Part shown: positions 1 to 9,535 of the stretch, in pieces
Numbering within the stretch: position 1 is the first letter of the stretch
Layout of the letters: every line of letters starts with the position of its first letter
Assembly: GCA_963809385.1 (NCBI GenBank)
Contig: CAWEJL010000005.1
Span: forward strand, 609,766-673,765
Reading direction: 5' to 3'
Length of the DNA: 64,000 bases
Source: JAKAIY01 sp963809385
GTDB lineage: Bacteria > Chloroflexota > Ktedonobacteria > Ktedonobacterales > JADMIN01
Position numbers and translations under genes: made by a program
Notes under the pieces: generated by a model
The model's database searches: none
Told to the model about the DNA's origin: nothing
The model's input: the letters and a program-made list of their open reading frames with translations, nothing else

Positions 1-1083
1 CGCCCCGCCCGCCAGCCCCACCAGCGGCGCCAGCCAGATCACCGAGGTTCCGTAGAGCAGCGCCACCGCGAGCGCTACGGCGAGCAGGCGGATGCTCACG
101 CACCAGCGTCCGCGCAGGCGGACGTTGTGGCCCGCAGGGCCCCCAGGCGCGAATTCATTCGCCCGGCCCCGTCCGCGCCACACGACCAACCACCGCCATC
201 CCACCCGACAACCGCCGCGCCCGCCGCCGCGCCCAGCCATGCGCCGCGCGAGCCCGTCAGCGCCAGCCCGCCCAGCAGCGCCGCGAGCGCCAGCGCCGCC
301 GCCAGCCGCTCCACCGGCCCCGCCGCGCGCGGCCACAGCGCGACAGCCAGCGCCAGCGGCAGCGCGCGCGCCATCCATGCCCCCGCGCTATTCGGGCTGC
401 CGTAGATAATCGCCGTCGCGCGCCATGTGAGGCCGTTCCAGGCGGGATAGGGGACGAGCCCACCGCCAGCGCCCAGCGGCGCGAAGGTGACATGCGCGAA
501 CGTCGCCTGGGCCAGCGCCAGCGCCGCCACCATCACCCCCGACACGACAAACGCCCACAGCGTCCACCACAGCCAGCGCCCGCGCAGCCGCCAGACCACC
601 AGCGCGGCGTACACCAGCGGCTCAGCAATCTCCCAACGCCAGGCGCGCAGCGCAGGTTGCGGCGCACGCGCGATGATGACGCCAACCGTCATCCCCGCCA
701 GCAGAAGCGCCGCGCCTAGCATCACCGGGCCACCAAGCCGCGCCAGATACGCCCGCACCATACGTCCCAGCCGCCACGAGCGGGCGTGCGCCAGCCGCAA
801 GCCAAGCTGGCCCGCCGACGACCAGCGCGAGAACCGCCAGCGTCAGTTCGCTCAGCGGAAACGAAAGGCGGCCCGTCAAGTGAATGGGCGCGAACCAGAA
901 GGGGAAGGTCAGAGGCGACAGCGCCAGCGCCAGTCGTGGCCAGCGCCACGCCAGCGCAACAAACACGGCGGCCCACAGCAGCGCCAGCGCGGGCGCACGG
1001 CGTCAGTACCACGCCACCAGCGCCGCCACTATCGCCAGCGCGGGCAGCGCCCGCCGCGTCGGGGGCCATATCGTATGGGCCAT
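1..1083 (-). pseudogene. O-antigen ligase (WaaL/Wzy)-like membrane protein, broken and cut by window edge
   Basis: Several hydrophobic segments in two minus-strand frames together resemble an O-antigen ligase/polymerase: an N-terminal part (FPLSELTLAVLALVVGG), then WRWEIAEPLVYAALVVW, and the family-like GSPNSAGAWMARALPLAL followed by LTGSRGAWLG. The reading frame is damaged. There is an in-frame TGA at 1003-1005 if the ATG at 1083 is used. A frame change near 815 is repaired by dropping one G from a GGG run. A further frame change near 190 leads to a stop supplied by a dispersed repeat arm at 106-166. Beyond the repeat, a hydrophobic segment (VSIRLLAVALAVALLYG) continues in another frame to the window edge, as if the repeat sits inside the gene. 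The start is uncertain. Part of the damage may be sequencing error. Confidence 0.55.
106..166. repeat. Half copy (one arm) of dispersed palindromic repeat
   Basis: This segment matches the right half of the complete element at 45103-45228. It has the same 24-base core beginning CGTCCGCGCAGGCGGACG (108-131) and the same outer arm ending GAATTCATTCGCC. The left half is absent. It lies between two pieces of a ligase-like coding region, and read on the minus strand it contributes the TGA of GGCGAATGA. Confidence 0.75.
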
Positions 1084-1245
1084 CACACTGGTTGTGGGGT
1101 TCGCGCGCATCCTTCGCGTCTCCCTCCTCTATCAACTCGCAGCCCCGTCATATCCTAACCAATCGCCGGATTACCCCAGGGCTTCAGCCCCCGCGCCGCG
1201 TGCGCCGGCCATAGCCATTGATGGGCGCGCCCGGCCACCGCGCCG

Positions 1246-2410
1246 TTAATGCCCGCCGCTACTCAGGCTGATGAGCGCCACCACCAGCTCGACGGCGATC
1301 AGCACAATCACCAGGATCTCCAGCAGGGTCGAGCGCGCAACCTGTTCTTCATCGTGCAGCAGGCCCGCCGTCTGGCGCAGCACGTCCAGTGTCTCGGCGA
1401 TGCCCGTGCGCCATGACTCCACGCGCAGCGTCTGGAGCGCCGCCGTGTAGACGCGGTTCCAGTAGACATCTTCCGTCACTTTCAGCGCGTTCTCGACGCG
1501 CCCGCTGTGCTCGGTGATGTCGGCGATTAGGGTATGGATCTCTGAGAGGAAACGGTCGGTGCGCCGGTAGAGCGGCCAGCTTGCGCGGGTGAGGCGGCCC
1601 AGGCGGGGGGTGATGAGCTGTAGCGCCCGCTCCACCTCGGCGTCATAGGTGCGGAAAGAGAGCAGCTGGGCGTTGGCAAACTCCATCAGCAGCGTGGCGT
1701 CGTCGCGCGCGTTGGGATCATGCTCGATCACCAGCGCCGAGGCCCACGTCAGCAGGATCAGGTCGTCCTCATAGTAGCTGAGGGTGGTGGCCAGCGACCA
1801 CATCGAAGGCGCCAGCGCGCGCCGCTCGCCCAGCGCCGCCCGCAGCGCCCAGGGATTGCGCGCCAGCTCGCGAGGCCGGGACGCCCTCCACCATACGCTC
1901 GACGACGAAGATCGTATAGTCCTCTGGCCGAACGACCGCATTCAAGCGGTTCATCGCCGGGGCGAGTGTCTTGCTCAGCAGCTCCAGCCCGTGCTCGAAG
2001 GCTTCGCTGACTACCATCGGGTACGGCTGCGTCTCGCTCAGTAGCGCGATAGCGTCCTCCCAGCCCATCTCTTCGCGGAACAGAATCACCAGGCGGAAGG
2101 CGATGATGCCCAGGTCGTAGATCCGCGCATAGAGCACGCCAGTATGCGCCACGCCGCCAAGAGTGACCTCCAGCGTGCCGAGGCTCAGCTCCAGTGGAAG
2201 CTGGGCGATGTCAATGCTGGCCCCGCGCGTGACGACTGGGCGGACGCGCGCGCTGGGCGTGGCCAGCATTTCGCGCGCCTTGTCGAGGTCAATGCTGTAG
2301 CAGACATCATAGAGCTGATAGAGATGCAGCGAGGCCATCTGGATGCGTGGCGGCTCATCATAGGAGAGCGGCGCCGCTGGTTGGGCCGCCGCTGAAATTG
2401 GTAGACTCAC
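1246..2410 (-). CDS. RMD1/DUF155-like protein with C-terminal membrane anchor (one frameshift)
   Basis: The protein is read through two frames joined near 1874, where deleting one G from a GGG run gives a continuous sequence (VEASRPRELARNPW). The N-terminal part has LHLYQLYDVCYSIDL and a segment rich in beta-type residues. The C-terminal part has DLILLTWASALVIE, a long helical region, and one terminal transmembrane helix (LLEILVIVLIAVELVVALI). This layout resembles the RMD1/YagE (DUF155) family, whose members are membrane-anchored and of poorly known function. I chose the GTG at 2410 because GGGGGAGAG lies 6-7 bases upstream; an ATG at 2338 is an alternative. Family assignment is by pattern and moderate only. 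Confidence 0.55.
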
Positions 2411-2539
2411 AGACGCTCTCCCCCAGACACTCCACATCAGTACACGCTGATCGGGCGCCGGACGGGTCGCGCTGGCGCTCGCTGGATAGTGTACCACCCA
2501 GCGGTCACGCCTCTGGCAGGCGAGGAGCCCCCGTCTCTC

Positions 2540-2836
2540 TTACTGCGTACGCGCCTGGTTATAGATCTGGAGCACCTCAGAGCGCGCGCGCTCGTAAGCC
2601 TCGCGACCCTGGATCTTCGCCTCTTGATACCGCTCCCGCACACGCTCGACAACCGCCGCCAGCGGATCGCCAGTGGTGGGCAGCGCGTCATCCTCGCCTT
2701 CGCCACCGCTGACAGGCTCCGCGCCAGGAGCCGCCACCGGGCGCGGCGTTAGCACGAGTGTGATCGCCACGCCTACAGCTATGCCGATTACCAGGCCCGT
2801 CAAAAACCCCGGGCCGGAGCGTCCACGTTTCGCCAC
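2540..2836 (-). CDS. Small YtxH-like membrane protein
   Basis: This roughly 98-residue protein has one N-terminal transmembrane segment rich in Gly/Ala/Val (FLTGLVIGIAVGVAITLVL), a Pro/Ala/Glu linker, and a C-terminal charged helix (VVERVRERYQEAKIQGREAY). A single glycine-rich helix followed by an amphipathic tail is typical of YtxH-type envelope-stress proteins. The GTG at 2836 begins just before the hydrophobic segment; longer in-frame starts add an arginine-rich stretch with no clear ribosome binding site. It lies just downstream of the receiver gene, in the same direction. Confidence 0.6.
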   Translation of the reverse strand: MAKRGRSGPGFLTGLVIGIAVGVAITLVLTPRPVAAPGAEPVSGGEGEDDALPTTGDPLAAVVERVRERYQEAKIQGREAYERARSEVLQIYNQARTQ

Positions 2837-2885
2837 GGTTCCACTTATCCTTTCCCGGCGTCCGGAACACTCCCGCGCCGGAGAA

Positions 2886-3287
2886 TCAACCCGCCTCCGC
2901 AACCCCAATCATGCTCTGAATGCGCTCCAGCAGCGCATCGCCATCGAACGGCTTCTTCAGCACGGCGATATTCGCATAGCGGCCCGATGGGTCGCGGATC
3001 AGTCCCTCCACCACATCCGCTTCGGTCATCGCGGCGGTCGCCACGATCACGGGGATGTCGGCAGTCGCCTGGATGCTCCGCAGCCGCTCCAGCACATCCA
3101 GGCCAGAGATCGCGCCGAGCCGCATGTCGAGCACGATCAGATCAGGCGGGTTCTTCCGTGCGGTCTCTTCAACCAGCGCGCCATCATCGAGCACAGATAC
3201 GCCGTACTCCGCGTCTTCGAGCAGCATGCGAATTAGCGTGAGGAGCTCCTGGCGGTCATCAATCACCAGAATGCGCTTACTCATCAT
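2886..3287 (-). CDS. Stand-alone CheY-like response regulator receiver
   Basis: The protein is a single receiver domain of about 133 residues with no output domain. It has the acidic pair (ILVIDDRQE), the phosphoacceptor Asp in LIVLDMRLG, the Thr in VIVATAAM, and the Lys in VLKKPFDGD, so it should be phosphorylatable. It probably relays a signal by protein-protein contact. The tandem ATG at 3287/3284 follows GGGAGGAGGG, which fixes the start. No cognate kinase is adjacent. Confidence 0.85.
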   Translation of the reverse strand: MMSKRILVIDDRQELLTLIRMLLEDAEYGVSVLDDGALVEETARKNPPDLIVLDMRLGAISGLDVLERLRSIQATADIPVIVATAAMTEADVVEGLIRDPSGRYANIAVLKKPFDGDALLERIQSMIGVAEAG

Positions 3288-3465
3288 CAAGACCCTCCTC
3301 CCGCGCATCGCGGCCCCCACCTGGCGGCCAGACGGCGCGGCGCTTATACGTCCGCATGTGGCGTGCCGCAGGCGCCGGGCGTGCCACCGCGATATGGAGT
3401 GTCCTAGCTATACAACCGCTTGGCGCGCGCGTGCGGTCACATGGGCGTCCTACCGGCTATCCCGC

Positions 3466-4581
3466 TCAGTCCCCCGCGCCTGGTGTTGTGTCTGCGGGTT
3501 TGCCCGGCGCGTGACTGGCGTGACTGGCGCGCCGCCGGTCCATCCGGGCGCGCCGCCAGCGCACAATGCGCCGCTTCAGCCGCAGCGCCCGCATGTACGC
3601 CCAGTATACCGCCGGCTGGTAGACCTGGTCGTGCGTCTCCAGCGTGAAGAGCGAGAAGCCGCCGAAGCCCTGCTTGTAGGTGTACAGGCTGTACATATCC
3701 TCGCCTGGCTCCAGTGTCTCGGCGATGGCGCGGAAGTCGTAAAGTTTGCAACCGCGCGCCTTCGCCCACTGGATCGCCGTCCATTGCAGCAGGTGGTTGG
3801 GCATGCGGTTGCGCTCGCGGTTGGATGAGGCGCCAAACATGTAAGTGGCGACCGGGCCGCAGCGCGCGACAATCAGCGAGGCGATCGGCTGGCCGTCGTA
3901 TTCCGCGATCAGCAGCGCCGCCGCGTCGCGCTCGCCATACAGCCGCAGGAAGTCGTCGTAGTGCCGCTGGTCGTGGATGAAGATGCCGTCGCGCTCTGCG
4001 GTCTCGCGGTAGAGCGTGTAGAACGCGTCGCGGTCAGCGGAGTCGCTTGCCTCGCGTACAGTAACGCCTTTGCGCGAGGCGAGGCGGATGTTGTAGCGCC
4101 ATTTCTCTTTCATGCCAGCCAGCAGCGCCTTTTCATCGGGCGTGATGTCCAGCGCCCACGAGCGGCGGGGATGCGTAGCGAACGGATTGCGCCGCAGGCC
4201 TAGCTTCGCCAGCGCGTCCAGCCAGGCCTGATCACCATCGGAGACGTTCGGCTCGACCTTGAGCATGAACGCTCCCCGCTCTTTGGCGAGGCCACGTGCG
4301 TAGTCGAAGAGCGCCGCCAGCGCGGGCGACGCCAGATCATCGCAAACCGGACCGCGCGGCGTGTAGAGATAGGGCTGGCCCACGACTGGCGCGCGCTCGA
4401 CGATCACCAGCAGCGCGCCGCGCAGCGTCCCATCGTCATCTACCGCGCCTAGCCGCAGCGCCCGCTCACCCAGGCGGCTGCCCAGCTCGGCCCACTCCCA
4501 CGTCTGGGTAATGTTGCCCGTCGCCTGTGACTCGACGAAGGCGTTCCAGCGGTCGCGGTCTTCGATGATCTCTACGCGCAT
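3466..4581 (-). CDS. FemX/FemAB-family peptidoglycan bridge aminoacyltransferase
   Basis: This 371-residue protein has the double-GNAT layout of the Fem family: ITQTWEWAELGSRLGERALRL near the N-terminus, YTPRGPVCDD, the KWRYNIRLASRKGVTVRE motif at mid-length, the second fold with MPNHLLQWTAIQWAKARG, and EDMYSLYTYKQGFGG near the C-terminus. Fem proteins transfer amino acids from aminoacyl-tRNA to the stem peptide of lipid II on the cytoplasmic face. The ATG at 4581 is chosen because GAGG lies six bases upstream. A paralogue follows upstream at 4746-5899. Amino-acid specificity cannot be read from the sequence. Confidence 0.85.
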   Translation of the reverse strand: MRVEIIEDRDRWNAFVESQATGNITQTWEWAELGSRLGERALRLGAVDDDGTLRGALLVIVERAPVVGQPYLYTPRGPVCDDLASPALAALFDYARGLAKERGAFMLKVEPNVSDGDQAWLDALAKLGLRRNPFATHPRRSWALDITPDEKALLAGMKEKWRYNIRLASRKGVTVREASDSADRDAFYTLYRETAERDGIFIHDQRHYDDFLRLYGERDAAALLIAEYDGQPIASLIVARCGPVATYMFGASSNRERNRMPNHLLQWTAIQWAKARGCKLYDFRAIAETLEPGEDMYSLYTYKQGFGGFSLFTLETHDQVYQPAVYWAYMRALRLKRRIVRWRRARMDRRRASHASHAPGKPADTTPGAGD

Positions 4582-4593
4582 GCCGTTCCTCAA

Positions 4594-4765
4594 GCTATCG
4601 CGGCCATGAATGGCCGGCGCACACTACCAACGCGACCATGAATGGCCGGCGCATGGGCGCGGGCGGTTGAAACCGCGCCCCAAGGCGACTCGCGCCGCCA
4701 CAAGACCCACCGCGCGGGTCCGCGTCCTGGTCCGCCTGCGCAGACTCATTCGCCCGCCGTAGCGC
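4594..4765. repeat. Dispersed palindromic repeat, variant copy, with tandem GAATGGCCGGCGC units
   Basis: Two copies of CATGAATGGCCGGCGCA (near 4606-4622 and 4637-4653) lead into an arm GCGGGCGGTTGAAACCGCGCC. An inner part (GCCGCCACAAGACC) is shared with the copy near 38440, and the segment ends with ACTCATTCGCCCGCC. The last bases, read on the minus strand, form GGCGAATGA and supply the stop codon of the upstream FemX gene. Boundaries are approximate. Confidence 0.6.
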
Positions 4766-5899
4766 CCACCGCCACCTTCGCCGCCGCTTGTTCACCCGCC
4801 ACGCGCGCTTGCTCGCGCCGTTGCTCGAAGCGCTTCCTCTGCCAGCGGCGCAGGCCACGCCGCAGCGAGACCGCCGTGACGTATGGCCAGTAGAGCGCGC
4901 CGCGCAGGGGCAGGTCCATTGTTGGGATGACACGCCGAACCGCGCCGCCAAAGCCGCGCTTGAACTCGTAGACGCCGTACAGCTCCTGCCCCGGCTCCAG
5001 GATGTCGGGGATCGTGCGCCAGTCATAGTACCGCGCGCCCTGCGCTTTGCACCAGCGCATGCATTCCCATTGCAGCAGGTAGTTCGGGCGCAGTTTGCGA
5101 TGCGCCGTCTGGCCCGACGAGCCGCTGTGCAGGTTCCACGACCACTGCGCCCAGGACGGCGACCGTCGAGGCGGCGATAGCCTCGCCCTCACTCTCGGCG
5201 ATCAGCAGCGCCATGTGCGCCGTGCCGTTTTGCCGCGCCGCCTCCTCGGAGTAGTGCGTCAGCATGTCGCGGTAGAGGTCCTTGGGGTAGACGTAGAACT
5301 GGTCGCGCTCGCCGGTTTCCTTGAGCAGGCGATAGAAGGCGTCGAGGTCGGCCTCGCCCGCGCCCAGCCGTACGGTGACGCCCTTGCGCGCGCCGGAGCG
5401 GATGTTCTGGCGCCAGGTGGTCATCATCCCCGCCAGCAGCTTGTCCTCGTCCGGGCTGAGGTCCGTCACCCACGCGCTGCGCAGGTAGATGACGTGGTCG
5501 GTGTCGCGAAAGCCCAGCCGCCGCAGCGCGCCAGTCCAGGCGGAGTCACCCTCCGGCACGTTCGGCTCGATGCGGATGAAGACGCCGCCACGCTTGCGCG
5601 CCTCACGCGCCGCCGCACGGATCAGCAGCGGCAGCGCGGGCGAGGTGGGGTCGTCGCAGACGGGGCCGCGCGGGGCGTAGAAGAATGGCGCGCGCAGCCC
5701 AGCTGGCCATGCTGCGCGTCAGCAGGACCGCCGCGACGAGCCGCCCGTCGTCATCGACTACGCCAATGCGCAACGAGCCAGCGCGCGCGCCTTCCTCGGA
5801 GTGGTCCGCCCACTCCCACGTCTGGCAGAGATGGCCGGTGCGCGCGGTGGCGACGAATTCGTTCCACTGGCGGCGGTCTTCGATCAGCTTGGCTTCCAT
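4746..5899 (-). CDS. Second FemX/FemAB-family aminoacyltransferase (two frameshifts)
   Basis: This paralogue of the neighbouring FemX is spread over three minus-strand frames. The N-terminal part starts MEAKLIEDRRQWNEFV with HLCQTWEWADHSEEG. The middle has WVTDLSPDEDKLLAGM and TWRQNIRSGARKGVTVR. The C-terminal part has LRPNYLLQWECMRWCKAQG and ELYGVYEFKRGFGG. Both breaks (near 5690 and 5157) are repaired by removing one G from a GGG run, giving SWLRAPFFYAPRGPVCDD and VLAQWSWNLHSG. It is therefore probably intact in the organism. Its stop codon lies inside a repeat arm, so the last residues (ATAGE) come from the repeat. Expected role: adding residues to the lipid II stem peptide. Confidence 0.75.
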
Positions 5900-6008
5900 C
5901 GTTGTCCTTCAAGGCGGTGAGCGGACGGCATGCGCGGGCGAACAGGTGCAACCGCTGGCTAGTATACCAGAGCGCCGCGTTGACGCCGAACTGGCCCGGC
6001 GCGAAGTC

Positions 6009-6248
6009 CTATCGCGCGCCCTGGAAAGGTGGAGGCGGCCCGGCAACTTGACCGGAGCACGAATATGTCTCGGTTCGCAGCAGATGAACGCCGCGCTTCA
6101 GGTGTATCCATTGCTCAAACGTGCGCCCCTGCGCGGTCCACCGCAGCATGGCGCCACGCAGTCCACAATGAGGACATTCGCTCACGACGCCATCTCTCGT
6201 CCGCACGCCGGGCGGCATGCGAGAATAGTCAACGGAAAAGCGCCACAT
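6009..6248 (-). CDS. Hypothetical zinc-ribbon-like small protein
   Basis: This is a 79-residue open reading frame with a CPHCG knuckle near residue 25 (VSECPHCGLRGAMLRW) and a later single Cys (TETYSCSG). The rest is aromatic and basic and ends in a proline-rich tail. GGGGG lies seven bases before the ATG at 6248, which supports translation. No family is recognised. It is flanked by a FemX gene and a methyltransferase-like gene in the same direction. Confidence 0.5.
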   Translation of the reverse strand: MWRFSVDYSRMPPGVRTRDGVVSECPHCGLRGAMLRWTAQGRTFEQWIHLKRGVHLLRTETYSCSGQVAGPPPPFQGAR

Positions 6249-6382
6249 GATTGATCCCCCAATGACTCAGCGACTACCGGGGATTACGATCATCGCTGTT
6301 GTCTTGTTGGGCATTTCATGGATTTGTGGGAGCCGTCGCTAGCCAGATTTCTCGGCGGCGCGCGCCACTCTCAGCCGCAGGC

Positions 6383-7372
6383 TCACCCAGCCGCCGCGCT
6401 CTCATCCGTATTCGCCCGCGCTCGCATAACCGCCGCCACGACATCATACGCCCGCCCCGGTGTCTCACCCTCTGGCATGGAGACCATCCACGCCCACGCT
6501 CGCGGCGGCCCCACCAGCGTGAACTGCGCCTCCAGGTCGCCCGGCCAGGCAAGCGCGCTGGCGGGCAGCGTTTCCAGCGATTCACGGCCCTCGTCCGCGT
6601 GCGGCCCGGCCTTCGGCGCCAGCAGGTAGCCGGTGCGGTCGGTGGTGAGCAGCGCCGCGCCGTCCGGCGCCAGCAGCCGCTCGATCAGGCTGAGGTGCGC
6701 CTGCGTCATCCGCCGCCGGAAATTCCGCTCGGCAGCGGCGTAGCGCGGATGCTCGTCGCGCCGCTCCGCCAAATCGGGCGCATAGACCATCAGCGTATCG
6801 AGCGCGTCGAGCAGCGGCAGGCTGTAGAGCTGCGTCAGCGTCAGCGAAGAGATGACCAGCCCGAAGCTGTGCGGCTCCAGGCCGGCGATCTCCGGCGGGT
6901 CCGCAACCGCCACCCGCTCCAGGCAGCCCGCCAGCGCGTCGAGGATCGCCATGCCGCCCAGCGCCCGCAGGTCGCGCCAGGGCTGGATGCCCATCTCCTC
7001 CCGCAGCGCCGCGCTGACGCCGCCGCTCAGGTCAGCCGCCAGCAGCCGCACGCGCGGGCGCAGCTTCTCCGGGAGCTCATCCCGCGCGCGGCCCATCCCC
7101 GGCGCGTCCAGGTCTACCAGGGTCAGAGGCTCGCACGCCCGCGCCAGCCGCTCCAGCGGCAGCTCCGTGCAGGCTCCCGCCCCCAGGACGACGCCCGCCT
7201 CTGGCGCGCCATCCCCCCGCACCGCCAGCGCATCCCTCACCGCCCGCTCCACCTCGCGAAGATGCTTCGCGCTGTACCGCTGGTACCACGCCCGCCGCTC
7301 CGCCCCCTGCGTGCGCCGGTTGTCCGCGCTCAGCCGCTCGATCCTCACAGAGTACGCTCGCCTCTCTATCAT
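6383..7372 (-). CDS. SAM-dependent methyltransferase-like protein
   Basis: This is a 329-residue protein. The segment VVLGAGACTELPLERLA followed by LTLVDLDAPG looks like motif I and the acidic end of strand beta-2 of a class I Rossmann methyltransferase. LVISSLTLTQLY resembles motif IV, and ERLLAPDGAALLTTD resembles the strand-5 region. The substrate is unknown. The N-terminus is basic (RAYSVRIERLSADNRR). The ATG at 7372 has only a weak upstream purine tract; a GTG about 24 bases inside is an alternative. Confidence 0.6.
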   Translation of the reverse strand: MIERRAYSVRIERLSADNRRTQGAERRAWYQRYSAKHLREVERAVRDALAVRGDGAPEAGVVLGAGACTELPLERLARACEPLTLVDLDAPGMGRARDELPEKLRPRVRLLAADLSGGVSAALREEMGIQPWRDLRALGGMAILDALAGCLERVAVADPPEIAGLEPHSFGLVISSLTLTQLYSLPLLDALDTLMVYAPDLAERRDEHPRYAAAERNFRRRMTQAHLSLIERLLAPDGAALLTTDRTGYLLAPKAGPHADEGRESLETLPASALAWPGDLEAQFTLVGPPRAWAWMVSMPEGETPGRAYDVVAAVMRARANTDESAAAG

Positions 7373-7794
7373 CTCATGCCGCGCGTTTGGGACACGCCAT
7401 ACGGTAGTGTATCACTGGCGGCGGGGATGGCTGGCAGCGACGGTTATTTTCATCCCACGCCCAAGTCCCAATATCTAGCCAGCGGCTGAACCTGAAGTGA
7501 CGAGGAGGCGTTGAGCGTATAGTCAAAGCCATCGTTCTCAGTGTGACTCCAGGAAGGAGCAGGCAGATGATAAGGTGAGCATTACGTGGATGGCTCGTAT
7601 CGATGTACCGCTGGGCGTTGGATGGTGTCGTGACCGAATTGGGCGCTATGACTCACCCGCAGCGCTTGGCTGGCGCTGGCGCCAGCGGTGGAGCGGGCTG
7701 GGTAGTTCATCTACTGACCCGTGAGAGCGAGATATCCTTCAGGGCGATATCACGGCCACAATCAATAATGAACGATGATGAATGTGAGTGAGTG
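7373..7794. other. Gene-free interval between divergent genes
   Basis: No convincing coding region is seen in either strand. A short plus-strand frame at 7603-7791 lacks a ribosome binding site and any recognisable motif. The interval must hold the promoters of the methyltransferase-like gene and of the MazG-type gene, but I could not pick out consensus boxes. Confidence 0.5.
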
Positions 7795-8136
7795 ATGGAC
7801 TGGAAAACCTATCAACGGCTAGCGATGCGGACACGTAGCGATACCGGCGGCATGGACGAGCGTGAGCGATTGACCCTTGGCGCGCTGGGACTCTCAGGCG
7901 AGGCGGGCGAGGTCACTGACCATATAAAGAAAATCGTCTTTCAGGGCCATGATATTGACCGAGAGGCGCTTGGCAAGGAGATTGGCGACGTGATGTGGTA
8001 CGTCGCCTACCTCTTAGATACGCTGGACATGTCAATGGGTGACGTCCTGACTGCGAACATTAGCAAGCTGCAGGCACGCTATCCCGAGGGCTTTAGTGAA
8101 GAGCGGAGCCGCACTCGGAGCGAAACAGGCGAGTGA
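7795..8136 (+). CDS. MazG-type nucleoside triphosphate pyrophosphohydrolase
   Basis: This 113-residue all-alpha NTP-pyrophosphatase carries the metal-binding pattern of the family: GLSGEAGEVTDHIKK around residues 33-47 and GKEIGDVMWYVAYLLD around residues 64-79, with the ExxE and ExxD acidic residues in place. Such single-domain enzymes hydrolyse non-canonical or surplus (d)NTPs to NMP and pyrophosphate. The start is either the ATG at 7795 or the GTG just before it; the upstream region has no strong Shine-Dalgarno. It converges with rho. Confidence 0.8.
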   Translation: MDWKTYQRLAMRTRSDTGGMDERERLTLGALGLSGEAGEVTDHIKKIVFQGHDIDREALGKEIGDVMWYVAYLLDTLDMSMGDVLTANISKLQARYPEGFSEERSRTRSETGE

Positions 8137-8260
8137 GCGGCATCCGATGGAAGAGCGCGGCGGTGATCAATTTCCAGGCGCCCTTCGCGCATGTTTGCTC
8201 ATTGCTCATTGCTCGCCGCACGATGTTCCCACATCCAGCCAAAGTGGGCCGGTGATGAGG

Positions 8261-9535
8261 TCAGCCGCCCATACCCTTCCGCAGGGCGGCGACGAACTCC
8301 TCGTTGGTTTGGGTGCGCGCCATCATCTGGATCAGGCGGTCAGTCGTCTCGATGCTCTCGTTGCTATCCAGCGAGGCGAACATACGCCGCACCACCAGTA
8401 CCGACTGTAACGCCTTGGGATCAAGCAACAGCTCTTCGTGACGCGTGCTGGAGCGCATGATGTCGAGCGCGGGAAAAATACGCCGCTCAGAGAGCTTGCG
8501 GTCGAGTGTGATCTCCATATTGCCAGTGCCCTTGAACTCCTCGTAGATCACCTCGTCCATGCGGCTGTTGGTATCTATCAGCACCGTCGCGATGATGGTC
8601 AGCGAGCCGCCCTCCTCCAGGTTGCGCGCGGCGCCAATAAAGCGCTTGGGCGGGTTGACAGCTGCTGGGTCTAGGCCGCCGGAGAGCGTGCGCCCGCTCG
8701 GCGAAATGGCCAAGTTGTAGGCGCGTGTCAGGCGGGTGATGCTGTCGAGCAGCAGCACGACATCCTTCCCCGCTTCCACCAGCCGCTTAGCGCGCTCCAG
8801 CGCCAGCTCGGCCACATGTGTATGCGCGTCTGCCGGCTCGTCAAAGGTCGAGCTGAAAATCTCGGCGCGCACCCCCCGCCGCATCTCGGTCACTTCTTCG
8901 GGCCGCTCGCCGATCAGCGCCATCATCAGGTGAATCTCGGGATACTTCAGCGCGATCGCATTGGCGATAGACTTCAACATCAGTGTCTTGCCAGCCTTCG
9001 GCGGGGCGACAATGAGTCCCCGCTGTCCGCGTCCGATCGGCGAGATGAGGTTGATCAGCCGCCCTATGATGTTGGCGCTGTCGGTCTCCAGATCGAACAT
9101 GCGATTGGGGAAGATCGGCGTTAGGCTGTCGAAGTTTGGACGGCGCTTCGCGGCCTCAGGGTCCATGCCGTTCACGGCGTCCACCCGCAGCAGACCGTAA
9201 TACCGCTCGTTGTCTTTCGGCGGCCGCGCCTGGCCGGAGACCATATCCCCGGTGCGTAGGCCGAAGCGCCGTATCTGCGTCGCTGAAACGTAGACATCCA
9301 TCGGGCTGGGTCGCCCACCCCGGCGGCGCAGATACCCCAGCCCCTCAGGGGTCACCTCCAGCACACCGGCGCTGAACGCCGGGCCTTGCCGGTCAGCGGC
9401 GGCCTGGAGGAGCTGGAAGATCAAATCTTCCTTCGACAGCGAACTGTAGCCCGACATATCCCAATCGCGGGCGATGTCGCGAAGCTCGTGCGGGGTTCTG
9501 GTTTCAAGCTCGGTAATGTTCATGTTCATGTTCAT
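8261..9535 (-). CDS. rho: Transcription termination factor Rho
   Basis: This 424-residue Rho contains the N-terminal Rho helix-bundle (TPHELRDIARDWDMSGYSSL), the cold-shock-like RNA-binding fold (GVLEVTPEGLGYLRRRG...YVSATQIRRFGLRTGD), Walker A at about 177-184 (APPKAGKT), and Walker B (DVVLLLDSITRLTRAYN). The Q-loop and R-loop region reads SGGLDPAAVNPPKRFIGAAR. It acts as a hexameric RNA helicase that ends transcription. The start has repeated Met-Asn codons (MNMNMN), so the exact first residue is ambiguous by up to four codons. Confidence 0.96.
   Translation of the reverse strand: MNMNMNITELETRTPHELRDIARDWDMSGYSSLSKEDLIFQLLQAAADRQGPAFSAGVLEVTPEGLGYLRRRGGRPSPMDVYVSATQIRRFGLRTGDMVSGQARPPKDNERYYGLLRVDAVNGMDPEAAKRRPNFDSLTPIFPNRMFDLETDSANIIGRLINLISPIGRGQRGLIVAPPKAGKTLMLKSIANAIALKYPEIHLMMALIGERPEEVTEMRRGVRAEIFSSTFDEPADAHTHVAELALERAKRLVEAGKDVVLLLDSITRLTRAYNLAISPSGRTLSGGLDPAAVNPPKRFIGAARNLEEGGSLTIIATVLIDTNSRMDEVIYEEFKGTGNMEITLDRKLSERRIFPALDIMRSSTRHEELLLDPKALQSVLVVRRMFASLDSNESIETTDRLIQMMARTQTNEEFVAALRKGMGG

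Noticed and set aside
7603..7791. 62-residue plus-strand frame
   Set aside because: There is no ribosome binding site, no motif and atypical composition.
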